64,000 nt of DNA from UBA952 sp044361535 (GCA_044361535.1 JBIKIQ010000006.1:140489-204488); one strand, 5' to 3'; positions 33,941 through 43,646 are shown, counted from the first letter of the stretch. Notes: generated by a model from the sequence alone, not told the origin. Numbers and translations are program-made.

Positions 33941-35902
33941 TTATTTTTCTAACGAATATAAAACATCAAAGTTCAAATTAATGCTGTGTTTTTTACTTAA
34001 TTCTTCAAGCCACGTTTTTTCCAAATAGTTTTGGTAATCAGAAGTTACCGGCCCTTTTGCTTCGCTCAATTCTTTATTCATGATTGGTAAGACTTGATTA
34101 ACAAAAACAACATAGTACTTTCCTTCGAATTCATACGGTTTATTTCTACCATCAATAAATGTTTTGCCTTTCAGGTAGGCAGTTTGTTCAGGATCGAATT
34201 TATTCATCTTAACGCGTAAATTGAGTTCAGATTGTTTATTAACCTTCTCAATGATCTCTTTTGATGTGTTTTTCTTCTTTTTTAACATCTTGTAGGCAAT
34301 CTCAGCATTTTTCGCATTGTTACATTCATAAACCGTTGCGTCAAAACGAAGTGGCCATTTGTAATTAGATCTATTTGCTTCAAAATAGTTTTTCAACCCC
34401 GTAGTATCTTTAATTGCCTTGTTCCAAACTTTATCAGACATTACTTCATAAAGCAAAATACCATCGTGGTATTCTTTTACTAACGCTTTATAGTCGGGAT
34501 ATTTTGTTTCAAGTTTAGACTCTTCGTATTCTAGAATTGTTGCTTTCACCCAATTTTTAAATACACTTTCAACTACTTTTTTATTGTCTTCCTTCTTTAT
34601 ACCTCGATAGGATTTTTCAAAATAAGGAGCAAATTGTTTTTGCGTATAAGATTTACCATCAAGATTAAACACTTCTAAATCTGTTGTAAGTTTATCCGCT
34701 TTCCATTTACCCAGATAAAATGTAGTATCAAGATTAGCAACAAACCAATCTAAACCATTTGCTTTCGGTAATTTATAGTTGTATGCTTTTTTGAGTTTTT
34801 CAACAAAAGAATCCTGGGTGGTTTTAGCTCGGTCGTCTTTATTTACCTTAGATTGAATTTCTTTTTTCATTTCATTATATGGTCGAACCGGTTTCCACTC
34901 GATTCTTTTAATGATATGAAATCCAAAATCAGTTTGAACGGGCTCGCTTATATCTCCATCTGCTTTCAAAGCAAAAGCAGCTTCTTCAAATGCTGGAATC
35001 ATACGCTGGTTTGTACCAGAGCCAAACATAGGTAATTCACCCCCTTTTTGGTTTGAACTAGGATCATCAGAGTACATTTTAACCAACTCTTCCCATTTTT
35101 CTCCCGAAGCCAGTTTTGCCTTGATTTCTTTTGCTTTCTTCTCAGCATTGGCTTTTTCAGAGTCAGTTGAAGATTTACCAGCAGAAACAAGTAAATGAGC
35201 CACTTTGATTGACCCTCTAGATGGTCTTTCTCCTGTTGTTTTTAAAATATGATATCCAAAACGGGTTCTAAAAATTTCCGAGGTATTACCTATTGATGTT
35301 TTGAATGCTCGTTCCTCGAAAGGATAAATCATTTGAAAAGCGGTGAAAAAACCTAAATCGCCCCCATTATTTACCACAGAAGGATCTTCAGACCCATTTT
35401 TAGATTTAGCTACCGTTTCAAAATCTTCTCCTTTTTCAAGTCGTTTTCTAATCTCATTTATTTTGTTCCATGCAATTAGTGTGTCTTGAGGTTTTGCATT
35501 CTGATCAACACGAATTAAAATATGAGAAGCTCTAATTTCGTTGGCTATTCGATTATATGCTTCTCGAACCAAAGCCTCGTTTTGTGCTGAGTCAATTAAA
35601 TAAGGATTTGCTAATTGTTTTTTGTAACCGTCAAGCTCTTTTTTCAATTTAGGAATTGTGTCGTAGCCCAACGCTTCTGCTTCTGCCACTTTTAATTTAA
35701 ACTTCTTGAATAATTCAAGGTATTCATCAATTGAAGCTTTATCAAACTTAGGGTCGTTGTTGTTTTTCAAATAGATTTGTAAAAACTCACTTTTCGTAAC
35801 GCCTTTCCCATTGATTTCCATCACAATAGGATCGTTGTTTTTTTGTGAAAAAGCACTGAATGAAACAAAAAACAAACTTAAATAAAACAGACTTTTTTTC
35901 AT
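33941..35902 (-). CDS. PpiC-family periplasmic isomerase, two parvulin domains
   Basis: A 653-residue exported protein with a signal peptide (KKSLFYLSLFFVSFSAFSQ). A chaperone-like N-terminal region is followed by two PpiC/parvulin domains (about 115-220, ending RFGYHILKTTGERPS, and 225-325, ending DFGFHIIKRIEWKPV). The C-terminal half is helical and unassigned. The frame extends upstream to a TTG at 35923, but the ATG at 35902 directly precedes the signal peptide and is preferred. It follows guaB in the operon. Confidence 0.86.
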   Translation of the reverse strand: MKKSLFYLSLFFVSFSAFSQKNNDPIVMEINGKGVTKSEFLQIYLKNNNDPKFDKASIDEYLELFKKFKLKVAEAEALGYDTIPKLKKELDGYKKQLANPYLIDSAQNEALVREAYNRIANEIRASHILIRVDQNAKPQDTLIAWNKINEIRKRLEKGEDFETVAKSKNGSEDPSVVNNGGDLGFFTAFQMIYPFEERAFKTSIGNTSEIFRTRFGYHILKTTGERPSRGSIKVAHLLVSAGKSSTDSEKANAEKKAKEIKAKLASGEKWEELVKMYSDDPSSNQKGGELPMFGSGTNQRMIPAFEEAAFALKADGDISEPVQTDFGFHIIKRIEWKPVRPYNEMKKEIQSKVNKDDRAKTTQDSFVEKLKKAYNYKLPKANGLDWFVANLDTTFYLGKWKADKLTTDLEVFNLDGKSYTQKQFAPYFEKSYRGIKKEDNKKVVESVFKNWVKATILEYEESKLETKYPDYKALVKEYHDGILLYEVMSDKVWNKAIKDTTGLKNYFEANRSNYKWPLRFDATVYECNNAKNAEIAYKMLKKKKNTSKEIIEKVNKQSELNLRVKMNKFDPEQTAYLKGKTFIDGRNKPYEFEGKYYVVFVNQVLPIMNKELSEAKGPVTSDYQNYLEKTWLEELSKKHSINLNFDVLYSLEK

Positions 35903-35923
35903 GGTTTTCTTGTTAAAATGCAA

Positions 35924-37396
35924 TTATTTTATACTGTAATTAGGCGCTTCTCTTGTAATTGTAACATGATGAGGGTGAGACTCTTTAACCCCGGCAGAAG
36001 TAATTCTAACAAATTTAGATCCTTTCAGCTTTTGAATGTTTGCAGCACCACAATACCCCATACCTGCTCTCAGCCCTCCAATAATTTGGAACATTACTTC
36101 TATTAAATTTCCTTTGTATGGAACACGTCCTGAAATTCCTTCAGGAACTAGTTTTTTAATATCGTCTTCTGCATCCTGGAAATAACGGTCTTTTGATCCT
36201 TTTTGCATGGCTTCAATAGACCCCATTCCTCGGTAGGATTTAAATTTTCGTCCTTCGTAAATAATCGTTTCTCCTGGAGATTCTTCAACGCCTGCGAACA
36301 TAGAGCCTAACATAACTGTGTCAGCCCCTGCGGCAATTGCCTTCACGATATCACCAGTATAACGAATCCCGCCATCTGCAATTACTGGAACACCTGTCCC
36401 TTCGATTGCTTTTGCAACATCGTTTACAGCAGAAAGTTGTGGAACCCCCACCCCGGCTATGATTCGGGTGGTACATATCGAACCAGGACCAATCCCAACT
36501 TTCACTGCGTCTGCTCCGGCTTCTACCAAATATTTAGCCGCTTCACCCGTTGCAATATTGCCCACAACAACCTCTAGCTTTGGATATGCTTTTTTAACTT
36601 CTTTCAATTGATCAACAACACCTTTTGTATGACCGTGTGCTGTATCAATTACAATTGCGTCCACACCAGCTTCCACAAGTGCTTTAACGCGTTCCATTGT
36701 GTCGTGAGTAACTCCAACAGCAGCGGCAACTCGCAATCTACCCAAATGATCTTTGCACGAATACGGATGTTCTTTAACTTTGATGATGTCTCTGTAGGTA
36801 ATCAAGCCGATTAGTCGATTTTTATCGTCTACAACAGGCAGTTTTTCAATTTTATTTTCTTGCAAAATCCCTTCAGCTGTTTGTAAATCAGTACCATCAA
36901 CAGTTGTGATAATGTTATTAGCCGTCATGATTTCATTTACTGGTCTGTCAAGATTTTTTTCAAAACGCAAGTCTCGGTTCGTAAGTATTCCTTTAAGGGT
37001 TTTGTTTTCATCAATAACTGGAATACCACCAATGCCGTATTCTCTCATTACTTCAAGAGCATCTTTTACCAAAGCATCTTCGGCAAGGGTAATTGGATCT
37101 ATAATCATTCCACTTTCAGAACGCTTCACTTTTCGAACATGTGTAGCTTGTAATTCAATACTCATGTTTTTGTGTATCACACCAATTCCTCCTTGTTGTG
37201 CAATAGCAATAGCAAGTTTGGCATCCGTTACCGTATCCATGGCGGCAGAAATAATGGGTGTGTTAACCTGAATGTTTCTCGTGAAGAAACTTTTTAATTG
37301 AACATCTCTGGGTAGCACTTCAGAATACGAGGGAACCAACAAAACATCATCGTAGGTTAACCCTTCTGTAACTTGTGCTAAATTTTGTAAAGACAT
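35924..37396 (-). CDS. guaB: IMP dehydrogenase
   Basis: A 490-residue enzyme converting IMP to XMP with NAD, the committed step of GMP synthesis. The barrel begins EGLTYDDVLLVPSYS, two CBS domains are inserted (about 95-205), and the catalytic Cys loop is GPGSICTTRI; GMGSIEAMQKGSKDRYF is the flap region. The frame can be read from 37441, but the -7 element at 37431-37424 lies downstream of that position, and MSLQNLAQ at 37396 gives the normal family length. First gene of a six-gene operon. Confidence 0.96.
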   Translation of the reverse strand: MSLQNLAQVTEGLTYDDVLLVPSYSEVLPRDVQLKSFFTRNIQVNTPIISAAMDTVTDAKLAIAIAQQGGIGVIHKNMSIELQATHVRKVKRSESGMIIDPITLAEDALVKDALEVMREYGIGGIPVIDENKTLKGILTNRDLRFEKNLDRPVNEIMTANNIITTVDGTDLQTAEGILQENKIEKLPVVDDKNRLIGLITYRDIIKVKEHPYSCKDHLGRLRVAAAVGVTHDTMERVKALVEAGVDAIVIDTAHGHTKGVVDQLKEVKKAYPKLEVVVGNIATGEAAKYLVEAGADAVKVGIGPGSICTTRIIAGVGVPQLSAVNDVAKAIEGTGVPVIADGGIRYTGDIVKAIAAGADTVMLGSMFAGVEESPGETIIYEGRKFKSYRGMGSIEAMQKGSKDRYFQDAEDDIKKLVPEGISGRVPYKGNLIEVMFQIIGGLRAGMGYCGAANIQKLKGSKFVRITSAGVKESHPHHVTITREAPNYSIK

Positions 37397-37423
37397 TTGG
37401 ATCTGCTTTAAAATAAGTTCATG

Positions 37424-37431
37424 CAAAGGTA
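37424..37431 (-). promoter_or_regulatory. guaB promoter -7 element (TACCTTTG)
   Basis: On the minus strand TACCTTTG matches the Bacteroidota -7 consensus TAnnTTTG, 28 bases upstream of the chosen guaB ATG. The -33 region is weak. It supports the start at 37396. Confidence 0.55.
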
Positions 37432-37493
37432 CAAAATCCAATCAATTTTATAAAATGTAAAGATTTGAAATGTTAAGCCTCATTTTTCTGTCT

Positions 37494-37521
37494 TTTGGTA
37501 TCGAAATACTAATTAGATTTG
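37494..37521 (+). promoter_or_regulatory. rpiB promoter, TTTG / TAGATTTG
   Basis: TTTG at 37494-37497 and TAGATTTG at 37514-37521 (TAnnTTTG) with a 16-base spacer, slightly short for the Bacteroidota promoter. It lies 12 bases upstream of the rpiB ATG. Confidence 0.5.
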
Positions 37522-37533
37522 CAAAAAAAAAGA

Positions 37534-37971
37534 ATGAAAAAAATTATTCCAATTGGCAGCGACCATGCTGGATATGAGCTTAAAAAACAGGTGATTAACT
37601 GGCTAACTGACAATGGCTTTGAGGCACATGACAAAGGATGTTTTTCTTCTGAAAGTGTTGACTATCCCGATTTTGGTCATGCTGTGGCTAATGAAGTAGA
37701 AGCGGGGGCGGCTGATTTAGGAATTGTAATCTGTGGCAGCGGAAACGGCATCAACATGTCGGTAAATAAACATCAGACAATTAGAGGTGCTTTGTGCTGG
37801 GAGGTTGAAATTGCTGCGTTAGCACGTCAACACAACAATGCAAATATTCTGGCACTTCCTGCTCGTTTTATTTCAGAGGAAAAGGCGATTGAAATTATTT
37901 CTACCTTTTTAAATACTGAATTTGAAGGAGGAAGACACCAAAATAGAATTGAAAAAATTACGGCTGTATAG
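37534..37971 (+). CDS. rpiB: Ribose-5-phosphate isomerase B
   Basis: A 145-residue RpiB/LacAB-fold enzyme that interconverts ribose-5-phosphate and ribulose-5-phosphate. Motifs: IGSDHAGYELK at the N-terminus, VICGSGNGINMSVNK with the catalytic Cys, and ARQHNNANILALPAR. A TTG five codons upstream is in frame, but it sits inside the promoter -7 element, so the ATG at 37534 is used. Confidence 0.95.
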   Translation: MKKIIPIGSDHAGYELKKQVINWLTDNGFEAHDKGCFSSESVDYPDFGHAVANEVEAGAADLGIVICGSGNGINMSVNKHQTIRGALCWEVEIAALARQHNNANILALPARFISEEKAIEIISTFLNTEFEGGRHQNRIEKITAV

Positions 37972-38010
37972 TTGAATTTTCTTTTGAACGCAAATAAAAT
38001 GTTGGAGTAG

Positions 38011-39003
38011 ATGAAAATACTCGTTGTTCGTTTTAGTTCGATAGGGGATATTGTTTTAACATCGTCTGTAGTTCGTTGTATTAAACAGCAGCTTCAAAAC
38101 TCCCAAATTCATTTTCTTACAAAAGACCATTTTAAAACCCTGTATGAGGCTAATCCTTACGTTAATAAAATATATGGATTAAGTGATAATTGGGATTCTT
38201 TGTTGAAAGAATTGAAAGCGGAAAATTATGATTATGTAATTGATTTGCATAATAATTTACGTACAAAACGACTAAAAACCAGTTTGAATAAACCAAGTTA
38301 TTCATTTCCAAAAAGAAATATTAAAAAGTATCTTTTTACCAAGTTTAAATGGAATTTACTCTCTGAAAATGAACATGTTGTAAATCGTTACTTCAAAGCC
38401 GTAGAAAAAATAGGTGTGCGGAATGATCATTTACCCAATGACTTTTTTATTGCCCCTAAAAATCAACTGGATTTGAGCAATGAAGTTATTGTTCCAGGTA
38501 CTTATTTAGCAATCGCTGTTGGCGCTCAATTTGCCACTAAAAAACTTCCCGCAGAGAAGTTGCTGGCTATTTGCAACAACCTTTCATTTCCCATTGTGTT
38601 ATTGGGCGACAAAAAGGATGCTATTCAAGCAGATGAAATCATTTCTAAGTCATCCAATGATAAAATTGTTTCGTATTGTGGTAGATTAAATATTCAACAA
38701 TCGGCATCTATCCTTAAACAGGCGAAGGCTGTTCTTACTCACGATACCGGTTTGATGCATATCGCTGCTTGTTTTGATGTTCCCATTGTAGCTGTGTGGG
38801 GAAATACAACGCCGATTTTTGGAATGTCAGCCTATACACCAACAAGAAATGAGCAAACCGTTAATTTTGAAGTGCCCGAACTTTCGTGTCGTCCTTGTTC
38901 TAAAATTGGTTTTTCTACCTGTCCAAAGAAACACTTTAAGTGCATGGAATTACAAGACGTCAAAAAAATTGTTGAAGCAATTTCAGTGCGAATGCACGTG
39001 TAA
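38011..39003 (+). CDS. Glycosyltransferase family 9 (heptosyltransferase-like)
   Basis: A 330-residue GT-B enzyme of family 9. The N-terminus KILVVRFSSIGDIVLTSSVVR and the C-terminal donor site HDTGLMHIAACFDVPIVAVWGNT are typical of ADP-heptose:LPS transferases. A C-terminal Cys cluster (CRPCSKIGFSTCPKKHFKCM) is also known in family members. It probably adds a sugar to the lipopolysaccharide core. The gene follows rpiB by 39 bases and is convergent with a GT4 gene. Confidence 0.88.
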   Translation: MKILVVRFSSIGDIVLTSSVVRCIKQQLQNSQIHFLTKDHFKTLYEANPYVNKIYGLSDNWDSLLKELKAENYDYVIDLHNNLRTKRLKTSLNKPSYSFPKRNIKKYLFTKFKWNLLSENEHVVNRYFKAVEKIGVRNDHLPNDFFIAPKNQLDLSNEVIVPGTYLAIAVGAQFATKKLPAEKLLAICNNLSFPIVLLGDKKDAIQADEIISKSSNDKIVSYCGRLNIQQSASILKQAKAVLTHDTGLMHIAACFDVPIVAVWGNTTPIFGMSAYTPTRNEQTVNFEVPELSCRPCSKIGFSTCPKKHFKCMELQDVKKIVEAISVRMHV

Positions 39004-39010
39004 TTTGTAG

Positions 39011-40210
39011 TTAAATCAACTCTTGGTAGAAATCTACCAGTTCTTTCGTGATTTTTTGATTGTCTAAGTGATTCTCTGCAAAACGTCGTGCACCCGTTTG
39101 AATTTTCGTCAACATTTCAGCATCTTTTAGAAGTTTAACAACTTGACGAGTAAATAAATGCGGTTCGTTTGCTAAGATGATATTTTCACTGGGGGTAACA
39201 GGAATTCCTTCAGCGCCTATGGAGGTTGAAACAATTGCTTTGCCATAGGCTAGTCCTTCCACGATTTTTATTCGCAAGCCACTACCAGACTGCAAAGGAA
39301 CAATCATGATGTTAAAATTTGAATAAATTTCTTTCGACTCAGCTACGTTTTCTTTTATATGAATTTGATGGCTTTGCAGTTTTTTGAACGATTCGGGAAT
39401 ATTTCTACCAGCAATAATAAACGTACATTCGGGAACTTCAGAGAGAATGGTTGCCCAACAATTTTCTAAAAACCAATGAACAGCTTGTTGATTCGGTAGC
39501 CAATCCATGGATCCAAAGAAAAACAGACTTTTTGGGAGGTGTTTTTCAGAATTTTCAAAGCAATATTCAGCCAATTTTAAGCCAGTCAAGACGGTTCTAC
39601 AGGTTGCGGCGGGAACGGCTTTTTTAATCCAATTTTCATCAACAGTTGTAATTGGAACAATAGCATCTACTTGACTAAAAGCAAGAAGCTCTGATTTTTT
39701 CAACCTTTTTGTTTGAATTTTTAAATAGGCTTTTTTCAAGTAGTTTTTCTCTGATTCTATGTGTCTTTCCCAAATAATATGTTCAATATTGTGCGCTCGT
39801 AGAATGATTTTAGCTTGTGAATATTTCCGAATGGTAGCGATGTAGCAGCACATAAATAAGCCTTCCAATTGAACAACCTCAAATGTTGTGTTTTGAAGCT
39901 TGTAAATTAATTCGTTTTCAAATTCTGGGAAATAAAATCGAGATTCAAAATAGGATTTTTTAGAAAACAAATTACCCAACATTCCCAAAAAGCTCGTGTT
40001 GGTGTTTTTATAAACGGCTTTATAGTTCGTGTTTATGCGGAAATCTTTTGGTATTTCATTCGTTGGTTTGAAATGTTTTTTTGTGTTTATTGTCAAAAGA
40101 TGTAATTCCACCTGGTTCGCTAAAAGACCATTTGCCATATTGTAAATAGCAATGCTGCTTCCGTCATTTGCGGGATATGGGGCTTTATTACATAGTTGGA
40201 GTATTCTCAC
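39011..40210 (-). CDS. Glycosyltransferase family 4
   Basis: A 399-residue GT-B glycosyltransferase. The N-terminal acceptor domain starts RILQLCNKAPYPANDGSSIAIYNMA, the donor domain has LFFFGSMDWLPNQQAV and the E-x7-E-type motif KIVEGLAYGKAIVSTSIGAEGI. Substrate unknown; probably polysaccharide or LPS synthesis given the neighbours. The start codon is GTG. Downstream of the LptF/G gene, 11 bases apart. Confidence 0.88.
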   Translation of the reverse strand: MRILQLCNKAPYPANDGSSIAIYNMANGLLANQVELHLLTINTKKHFKPTNEIPKDFRINTNYKAVYKNTNTSFLGMLGNLFSKKSYFESRFYFPEFENELIYKLQNTTFEVVQLEGLFMCCYIATIRKYSQAKIILRAHNIEHIIWERHIESEKNYLKKAYLKIQTKRLKKSELLAFSQVDAIVPITTVDENWIKKAVPAATCRTVLTGLKLAEYCFENSEKHLPKSLFFFGSMDWLPNQQAVHWFLENCWATILSEVPECTFIIAGRNIPESFKKLQSHQIHIKENVAESKEIYSNFNIMIVPLQSGSGLRIKIVEGLAYGKAIVSTSIGAEGIPVTPSENIILANEPHLFTRQVVKLLKDAEMLTKIQTGARRFAENHLDNQKITKELVDFYQELI

Positions 40211-40221
40211 TTTTTATAAAA

Positions 40222-41679
40222 TCATTTTTTTAAACGGAAACGAACCTTCTTCCAAAAATTAAATTTCTCCGACAAATCAATGTCATACGAGGCGGAATAG
40301 GTAAGAAAGACAGCGATCGGAGTTAAAACCAATCCAGCAAACCACATACCCACAAACGGTGATACTACATCCGTCTTTGCTAAGTTTTCACCAATGGAGA
40401 TTAACACGAAATAAATCATAAAAAGTAATGCCGCGATAACAACAGGAGCACCGAATCCCCCTCTCTTTACGATGGCGCCCAATGGAGCTCCGATAAAGAA
40501 CAAAACAATTATAGCGTATGTTAAGGCGAATTTTCTATGAAACTCAATCCAGTAGCTATCAATGTCTTTATTCATTGCTTTAAAAAATTCTCCTTGATTT
40601 TGCAATGCAATTTTTTTTCTTCTGATCTTGGATTGTGCAATAGATATGGCTTGTTGTTGGTCTTCTAGTGATAGTTTTGAAAAAACAATTGGTTTTGCAG
40701 GTGCTTTTGTATTATTTATTCCACTGGTGTTTAACGGCAATTCTTTCGGCTTTTTTTCAAGAAAAAAGCCATGTTCATTTTTAATGGATTTGAGGAAAGA
40801 CTGTAGGATTTGTTTGCCCCGTAAATTAACGGAGTCAACGGCCTCGGATATTTGAAAAACATTGAGCATTTCGTGTTTATCGGCAAACGTTTTTTCGTCT
40901 GACCTACTCAAATTAAAACCGGTTAAATCCATTTTATAGGTTGCTTTGCGAAAAGTAGCTCGACGCGAAGGCCTGCTGTTTTTTGCAAAAGGTTGTAGTT
41001 GACCATTTTGTTGAAAAACCGGACTTTCAATCTCTAGTTCCTCCATGATGTATCCGTTTTGAAGTTCAAAAAACAGGTATTTCCCATTAACGGATTTGTA
41101 TAAATTTCCTTTTTCGGCCCTAATCGTTTTCAGTTCCTTGGGCTGTGTGTGGTCGTGTATAATAATTCCTTCGAAATAGCTGTCTTTACCTTTATCCACT
41201 TTAATGGCATATCCTTCAATACCTTTACTATAAACCCCAGGAGTTAATACTGCTGAGATCTTTGTGTTTTGAATGTCAAAAATAAGTGAATGCCACTTCA
41301 AGTTAGCAACAGGAATTACGTAATTAGCAAAATAAAAGGTGAATGCCGTAATTACTAATACAATAACCGTTAGAGGTCTAAGAATTTTAAAAAGCGACAT
41401 GCCCGCCGATTTTAGGGCGTTTAATTCATTGTTTTCTGCCATATTCCCTATAGTCATAATCGATGAAAGCAAAATGGCAAGGGGAAGCGCCAACGGGATA
41501 ATGCTTGCCGAAACGTAGAAAAGCAGCTCTAGAATAATGCTAATTTCGATACCCTTACCGATGAGGTCATCAATATAGACCCAAAAGAATTGCATAATAA
41601 GCATTACCATTGAAATAATCAAGGTCACGATGAACGGCCCAATAAAGGAACGAATACTAAATAAATATAGCTTTTTCAA
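40222..41679 (-). CDS. LptF/LptG-family permease
   Basis: A 485-residue membrane protein of the YjgP/YjgQ family, the transmembrane part of the ABC exporter that extracts LPS from the inner membrane. Three N-terminal transmembrane helices, a large periplasmic beta-jellyroll region (about 130-370) and three C-terminal helices are visible. The start is TTG: no in-frame ATG lies upstream nearby, and KKLYLFSIRSFIGPF is the usual family N-terminus. Whether it is LptF or LptG is not decided. Confidence 0.9.
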   Translation of the reverse strand: MKKLYLFSIRSFIGPFIVTLIISMVMLIMQFFWVYIDDLIGKGIEISIILELLFYVSASIIPLALPLAILLSSIMTIGNMAENNELNALKSAGMSLFKILRPLTVIVLVITAFTFYFANYVIPVANLKWHSLIFDIQNTKISAVLTPGVYSKGIEGYAIKVDKGKDSYFEGIIIHDHTQPKELKTIRAEKGNLYKSVNGKYLFFELQNGYIMEELEIESPVFQQNGQLQPFAKNSRPSRRATFRKATYKMDLTGFNLSRSDEKTFADKHEMLNVFQISEAVDSVNLRGKQILQSFLKSIKNEHGFFLEKKPKELPLNTSGINNTKAPAKPIVFSKLSLEDQQQAISIAQSKIRRKKIALQNQGEFFKAMNKDIDSYWIEFHRKFALTYAIIVLFFIGAPLGAIVKRGGFGAPVVIAALLFMIYFVLISIGENLAKTDVVSPFVGMWFAGLVLTPIAVFLTYSASYDIDLSEKFNFWKKVRFRLKK

Positions 41680-41847
41680 GAAAAATTGATGCAGGCAAAA
41701 TTAGGTAAATAAAGATAAAACGTTGCATCTTATGAAAAGTTTGGTACAGTTTTTCCAACAATTTTAAAAGTTATGTGTTTATCGATGTGGTAATTTAAAT
41801 CGCGTAGAAATTTCTTGGTTGAACACACCACACAAAAACAAGTATTA

Positions 41848-41917
41848 TTTGTAAAATTCAGGTTTTTATTTGTAAAATATTAGCTTTCAACTAAATAATA
41901 CAATTTTAGTTTGTAAA
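41848..41917. promoter_or_regulatory. Three TTTGTAAA repeats upstream of XRE gene
   Basis: TTTGTAAA at 41848-41855, 41869-41876 and 41910-41917, 21 and 41 bases apart, so on the same face of the helix. The first two are part of a 13-base repeat TTATTTGTAAAAT. The last copy ends 12 bases before the ATG of the XRE regulator. Autoregulation by that protein is a reasonable inference. Confidence 0.45.
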
Positions 41918-41928
41918 TTGGTGGAATA

Positions 41929-42297
41929 ATGAAAATAGGTTCAACGGATATAGATACCATTCGTTTGCTTCGAGAGGCGAGAGGCTTATCACAAAAACAA
42001 ATGGCTGATAAATTGGGAATTACCCAACAAGCGTATTCTAATTTGGAAAAAAAACCCGAACGAGCAACGCTTGAACGGTTGCGCCAAATCGCTACGATCC
42101 TTCAAGTTGAATTAATTACGCTACTTGGCGAAGAAGATACGTACATATTGCAAAGTTTTAATCAGTCTGGAGGGAATGCGGCCACCCAAATGAACATCAC
42201 GCCTTCTGCCGGAGAAAGAGATATTTACGAAAAATTAATTACTTCACTTAAGGAAGAAATTGCTTTTCTCAGAGAATTGCAGTTGAGCAAAAAGTAA
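41929..42297 (+). CDS. XRE-family transcriptional regulator
   Basis: A 122-residue protein with an N-terminal HTH_3 domain (IRLLREARGLSQKQMADKLGITQQAYSNLEK) covering residues 8-65, a linker and a short C-terminal helix (EKLITSLKEEIAFLRELQL) that may dimerise. Isolated gene, convergent with the module copy 2 regulator. Three TTTGTAAA repeats precede it. Confidence 0.9.
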   Translation: MKIGSTDIDTIRLLREARGLSQKQMADKLGITQQAYSNLEKKPERATLERLRQIATILQVELITLLGEEDTYILQSFNQSGGNAATQMNITPSAGERDIYEKLITSLKEEIAFLRELQLSKK

Positions 42298-42325
42298 TTC
42301 AAGAAAAGGCTAAGTCCTAAATCAA

Positions 42326-43570
42326 TTAATATGTTTTTAAGAGGTTAAATACCCACGAATGCCCGGTTGATTTTGTAAATGTGGAAAGATTTCGGATTAA
42401 TATAGCATACACATTTGATTCTGCATACAAGGCTGATACGGACGACTCTAGAACAATCCGAGCATTGTTTTCGTTGTTGTGCCTGTTTGATTGTAGTTTT
42501 AAAGGAGGAAATAAATGTAATTTTTCATTTATTGATTTATAGTGGGCATGTACGATAAATTGAATAATCATTTCTGCCATGGAATTCATTTTCGAGTTGT
42601 AATAACAATCTAAAACACGTTCTGAAAAATTTTGTTGGGTCAACACTTTGTTAATTACTCCTGCAAAGGCTAACGACTTAAGGGGTCTGGCAATTAACCA
42701 ACATAGTTCGTGGCTGTTGAATTTCTCAGCCCATTTTTCCACTAGTACAACGAATAAATTTAACTGATTATCCGTGAGTTTTCCTTGAGTGTAATTTAAT
42801 AATAGTTGGGTTTCTGTTAAGCGAGAAAGTTCGTGAAAATGAAGGGTTTTTTCATCAATTTCTGAGACTAAACGTTCAAATTCTTTCAGTTCAACCGGTA
42901 TATTTTTGTTGTGATAAATCGCATTGCTTATCAGGAAGGTATAGTAGAATAAGCGATTATTTGGAGTTTGAACATTTTGGAAATAGAAACGTTGTAAGGC
43001 ATTTGAAAAATAGCTGTTTGGGTCATCTTCATCAACGTAACTTTCAAAAAACAAACGTCTGCCATTTTCAGTTGAAATAAGTATTTCCAGCAATTCATTT
43101 TTATTGGTAGAGTTACGAACCAATGAACCGAGCAACTGAATTAATTCTGTTTTGTCATCATGATCCATATTTACTGACATCAGTAAATTTGAAATGTCTT
43201 TCTTATTGGTTGTCTTAATTGCTATTTCTAAAGCTGTAAGCGAAAAAGGCCCAGTGGAAAATAATTCATTTTTTGAGCTTAGTTGTTGTTCAATGTATAA
43301 ATCTTTGGCATGAATATATTCTGAAAAAGATGGATACCCTATGTAATTTGCTAAGATGTCGAGCGTCGCGGGATATAATTTTCGATAGGACAAGACGCCA
43401 AAAAATCGCGCTAAGGTATGACCGGATATGATACAGCCTTCTTGTTGAAACGAAACAGCTAATTGATTACATTCATTAAAAGTTCGAGGATAAATACCTG
43501 ATTTAGCAATTATTGCCTCACACATTGCTTTGTAGTACACAGAGCGGTAAAAAATTTCCTTATCCTTCAC
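42326..43570 (-). CDS. Module copy 2: putative regulator with helical repeats
   Basis: A 414-residue soluble protein. The N-terminal domain (about 10-85) has the family pattern N-E-C ... ISGHTLARFFGVL ... TLDILANYIGYPSF, an HTH-like fold by appearance. The long helical remainder contains RRLFFESYVDEDDPNSYFS, CWLIARPLKSLA and TGHSWVFNLLK, all nearly repeated in the product of 46944-48158 and partly in 5482-6792. The start codon appears to be GTG; an ATG lies 15 codons inside. It diverges from a lipoprotein gene and a large exported protein gene. Function unknown; regulatory role inferred. Confidence 0.7.
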   Translation of the reverse strand: MKDKEIFYRSVYYKAMCEAIIAKSGIYPRTFNECNQLAVSFQQEGCIISGHTLARFFGVLSYRKLYPATLDILANYIGYPSFSEYIHAKDLYIEQQLSSKNELFSTGPFSLTALEIAIKTTNKKDISNLLMSVNMDHDDKTELIQLLGSLVRNSTNKNELLEILISTENGRRLFFESYVDEDDPNSYFSNALQRFYFQNVQTPNNRLFYYTFLISNAIYHNKNIPVELKEFERLVSEIDEKTLHFHELSRLTETQLLLNYTQGKLTDNQLNLFVVLVEKWAEKFNSHELCWLIARPLKSLAFAGVINKVLTQQNFSERVLDCYYNSKMNSMAEMIIQFIVHAHYKSINEKLHLFPPLKLQSNRHNNENNARIVLESSVSALYAESNVYAILIRNLSTFTKSTGHSWVFNLLKTY

Positions 43571-43627
43571 GAATCAAAGAAAAGAATTTAAACAGTAGTA
43601 AAAGAAAGCGGGAGAAAACATTTTTAA

Positions 43628-43646
43628 AAGTTGCAGCAAGTTGCAA
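43628..43646. promoter_or_regulatory. AAGTTGCA repeat pair, candidate operator (copy 2)
   Basis: AAGTTGCA at 43628-43635 and 43638-43645, 10 bases apart, 58 bases upstream of the regulator start. The 9-mer CAAGTTGCA (43637-43645) recurs inverted at 48203-48211 next to the copy 3 regulator, and a variant pair with the same spacing is at 6858-6875. Confidence 0.4.

Noticed and set aside
35903..35923. TTG start for the first PpiC gene
   Set aside because: An ATG follows seven codons later directly before a good signal peptide.
37397..37441. Longer start for guaB
   Set aside because: It would lie upstream of the likely -7 element, and the extra residues do not fit the family.
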